Shown: positions 61,196 through 64,000 of the stretch, in pieces
Layout: each line of letters begins with the position of its first letter
Numbering within the stretch: the stretch's first letter is position 1
Assembly: GCA_030435675.1 (NCBI GenBank)
Contig: CM059623.1
Location: 15,646,205-15,710,204, forward strand
Source: Steinernema hermaphroditum
Lineage: Eukaryota; Nematoda; Chromadorea; Rhabditida; Steinernematidae
DNA length: 64,000 bases
Direction of reading: 5' to 3'
Notes under the pieces: model-generated
Told to the model about the DNA's origin: nothing
Database searches by the model: none
Seen by the model: only the letters and a program-made list of their open reading frames with translations
Made by a program: the position numbers and the translations under genes

Positions 61196-64000
61196 TCTCA
61201 AAAGCGCACAAGTTACGCACAGTAGCCGGGGAACACAGAGAACTTAAAGAGTCATGTGACGTCACACGCCTAAGAACGGTCAACAGCTTAGCAAACAAGC
61301 GACGTCGAAGCAGGAGCAGAAAGGGTAATCTAGCCATGATAGCTATCATAAGCAAGCACAAGCAAGAGCACTGAACAGGCACACGGGAAGAGAAGAAGCG
61401 AAACCGAAGAAGCAAGAAGGCAATTAGAAATCGGTCGGAGCGTCGTCGGCGACTGCCACCTGGCCGTCACCTAGGCACGGCGCCGAGTGGCCGGCCGGCG
61501 CGCGCACGGCGCTTTTTAATTTGTATGTTTTGAGAGTTGAGTTGAGAGGAGTCACGCAGGTGCGAATTAGCGCCGAGTTGCCTGAGGCGCGCCGCCGTCG
61601 TTGAGGTAAGCGCCCGTTGTTATGCGGCTCACGTTCGACGAATTCCATGTGGGATTGGCGATGTCGTCAGGTAATGCGGTAATGGGATTAGAGGTGCGTG
61701 GATACGGTAGAGGGAGAGTGAACAAAGAAGGAAAGAAATGAGATCTGTTTTCGAAGAATTTAAACGGACGTTTGCTACAACAGCAGGTGTTTCAACTCAA
61801 TAGGGAAAAGAGGAAGTGGACGATGGTAGTAGACAGCAGATGTTATTCAGATACAGAAGTAATGCGAGACGAGGATATGTAGACAGACGGAGTTCCGTGG
61901 AAGGGGACATGGGTCTGGTGAAGGTGAGGCTAATGAACTCAAAGAATTTCATGTAAAACTATCATTTGGGGTCCATACAGTTGTACAATCCGATCATGGT
62001 ATAAAGGAAAGGTACACGAAAACATGATGCATCTAATGTTAGGAGTGGTAACTGAAGAAACCGCCATAGCCCCTACAGCTTGTTTTCGAAGACTTTGAAG
62101 GAGAGTGCGACCTTGGCAGGTGGAGTTTTAGATAGGGGTAATAAGAAAAAACGAATTATTGAGATGCACAAGGCTACGGCAATGGCAAGGCAAGGTGGAG
62201 GCAAGTCTAGAGGACCCAAAGCGATGTTCATTGGCTGCAGAACTTGGATTAACCTATGTAGAACGGAATTGGGCCAAGAGCTTGAGGTCGTGAAAGGCTG
62301 GGTACAGACAGGAATGATACATAAGAAACGTCTCAGGCATAACGATAATAGAGTCCCATATATTCAGGCGAAGTCGCGGTATAACTCTATTAACGGAGTT
62401 AGCAGAGAGACTCGCCTTTTTCGGCGCAAATGATGGAATCTGTATTATCAGGCTACAGACCAAAGAGAACAACTTATAACCAAACCATCGACGGGGGTGG
62501 CCGTCCTACACGATTTTTTATGCGTTTTCTGTTCTCGAATCAACGACCTTACGCCGTGTCGGACGTATGCACAGAGTCAGACCGTCTAAGGGAATACGAA
62601 AGGACCGAGGGGACGTTAGAGGTAAGAACAGGTTATATGTGAACACAGAGAATTCGTAATTAGATTTACGGGAGGTCTACGGAGAGTTAGGTGCTAATGA
62701 AATTAGCATGCGTGGGAAAGAAAAAAATCTCCAGGAAAGGGAAATGTATTTGTGAAAACGCAAAACAGGAGGTCAGTTCATGAGCGCTGGGATGATGGAA
62801 ATAACTCATACTGTTTGGGGATTGCCACATGCCCAGATAGGAGAATTGGAATTGGAGCTTTCTTCCGTTAAAAAGTGTAACGAAAAGCTAACAAGGATAG
62901 GCCGTAAGACTACATCGGTAACGATGGCGCCCAGGATCTACACATAAGAACAATGAAGTTTATGGCGTGGATTTGTAGTCCAGCTTTGTTGAGTGTCAAC
63001 ATCAGGTGACGAAGTGCAAAAGATAATGGAATCATAGAGTTAGTGATGTCATTGAGGTTACAGTATATGTAAATGGGGATCTTATTCTGAGTGGAAAGGT
63101 CCAAGGGAGGGGAGGAGTGTAGGGCGTGGTAACGTTTACAAACCAAATAAAGGACAATAACATAATTCGATTACCGAAAACAACAAAACGACAAGTTTGT
63201 GGGAAATCTTTCCGAGAAACACATATATCAGGGACAAAAAAAGGTACACTTCTTGGCACACAATAAGAGCTAAAAGGACACATACTAATGACGTTAGGGT
63301 ATGCCGGGTATTTTCGGATACTAACATAGCTTAGGTCAATATGACCAAAATCATTGTTGAAACGTTTCTTGAACACCCTGAGATGTAATATTCCCTTGCA
63401 TAGAATATCGGATATTTTGCTTCTGTTCTCATGAGACTCTACATGAGAAAAGAGACATAACAATGGGATTAAGCAGGAAAAAGAGCACGAACAGGAATCA
63501 ACACCTCAAGGGAGAGGGCTTCAATTTTGATGCAGAACTTGAGGATTACAAGGATAACAGCGCCTTTTGTCTCTGCGAGGTCGCCGTGCGATAGTCGGCG
63601 TGGTATTGTAGCTACTACATCAGCGACAAGGCAAAAACAAAAGACGTGTGATGAAAAGTTACAACAATGGAGACACGTACCCTAGGGTGTGAGGTGTTCA
63701 GATACAAAAGAGGCTTTGTAGCTGATGTGTGACACCAGTCATGTTTTGCTAAAGAAACAAAGGCTTTTAGCAGCCATTTCGCTGCTTTGAGGTAAACCCG
63801 GAACTGGCCTGGAAACGGTGAATCAACAACGTGACAAGGACAAGGTGATGACACAATATTCCTCTCTTAGAACCGCACAGGGACATCTCTGTCCGTAAGG
63901 ATAGTGAAGTGAGTAGGTCCGGTAGAGCATAACGATTTTGTCCGGATAAACATAGACCAAAGTCCTCGGCGACGGTTCCATTACCGTAGACAGAGAGAAG
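61196..64000. other. Upstream region of grld-1, purine-rich, no supported gene
   Basis: From 61196 to 61680 the sequence is GC-rich (a GGCCGGCCGGCGCGCGC-like core at about 61488) and likely includes the grld-1 promoter. Beyond 61680 the plus strand is markedly purine-rich (GGAAAGG, GAAGAAA runs). Open frames exist, such as 62080-62433 (117 aa) and 63032-63463 on the minus strand, but none resembles a known family. Confidence 0.45.

Overview
This is a eukaryotic, nuclear window from a nematode. The evidence is the gene structure: many introns of about 45-60 bp, GT donors, TTTCAG-type acceptors, and an ATG placed directly behind a splice acceptor. The gene set also fits, with orthologues of C. 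elegans men-1, let-19, rpt-3, cdka-1 and grld-1. The motif TACCGTA/TACGGTA is scattered throughout, as in rhabditid genomes. I cannot name the species; a free-living rhabditid or diplogastrid is an inference. All exon boundaries were read by eye from splice signals and reading phase. In every multi-exon model below the summed exon lengths divide by three. Individual coordinates may still be off by one or two bases.

Left third (1-25 kb). After about 3.7 kb without a recognisable gene, a plus-strand gene (3989-11721) encodes a protein with two BED zinc fingers and a hAT-transposase-like C-terminal tail. Three minus-strand genes follow head to tail: men-1 (malic enzyme, 12196-14368), an 803-aa secreted protein with six Cys-Cys clusters (14767-17642), and let-19 (MED13, 18354-25083). 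The gaps of 400-700 bp are wider than is usual within a nematode operon.

Centre (25-53 kb). A GC-rich divergent promoter region separates let-19 from rpt-3 (26S proteasome ATPase, 27756-29199). A (ATCCCT)n array of about 37 units and a tRNA-Leu(CAG) gene come next. About 22 kb follow with no recognisable protein-coding gene. This stretch holds diverged duplications, foldback elements, tRNA-like sequences, a mariner-type transposase remnant and several GC-rich islands that resemble cis-regulatory modules.

Right part (53-64 kb). cdka-1 (CDK5 activator p35, plus strand, 53042-55252) converges on grld-1 (RBM15/Spenito-type RRM-SPOC protein, minus strand, 56505-61195). A rearranged mariner-type transposase remnant and a 94-bp direct repeat lie between them. 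The last 2.8 kb are purine-rich on the plus strand and contain no gene I can support.

The genes are housekeeping or regulatory and do not form one pathway. They cover transcription (MED13, BED factor), protein turnover (RPT3), carbon metabolism (malic enzyme), neuronal kinase signalling (CDK5 activator) and RNA processing (RBM15 type). The least explained items are the six-cluster cysteine protein, the domesticated-transposase-like BED protein, the decayed ACCGTCC repeat, and the GC-rich islands in the 22-kb desert.
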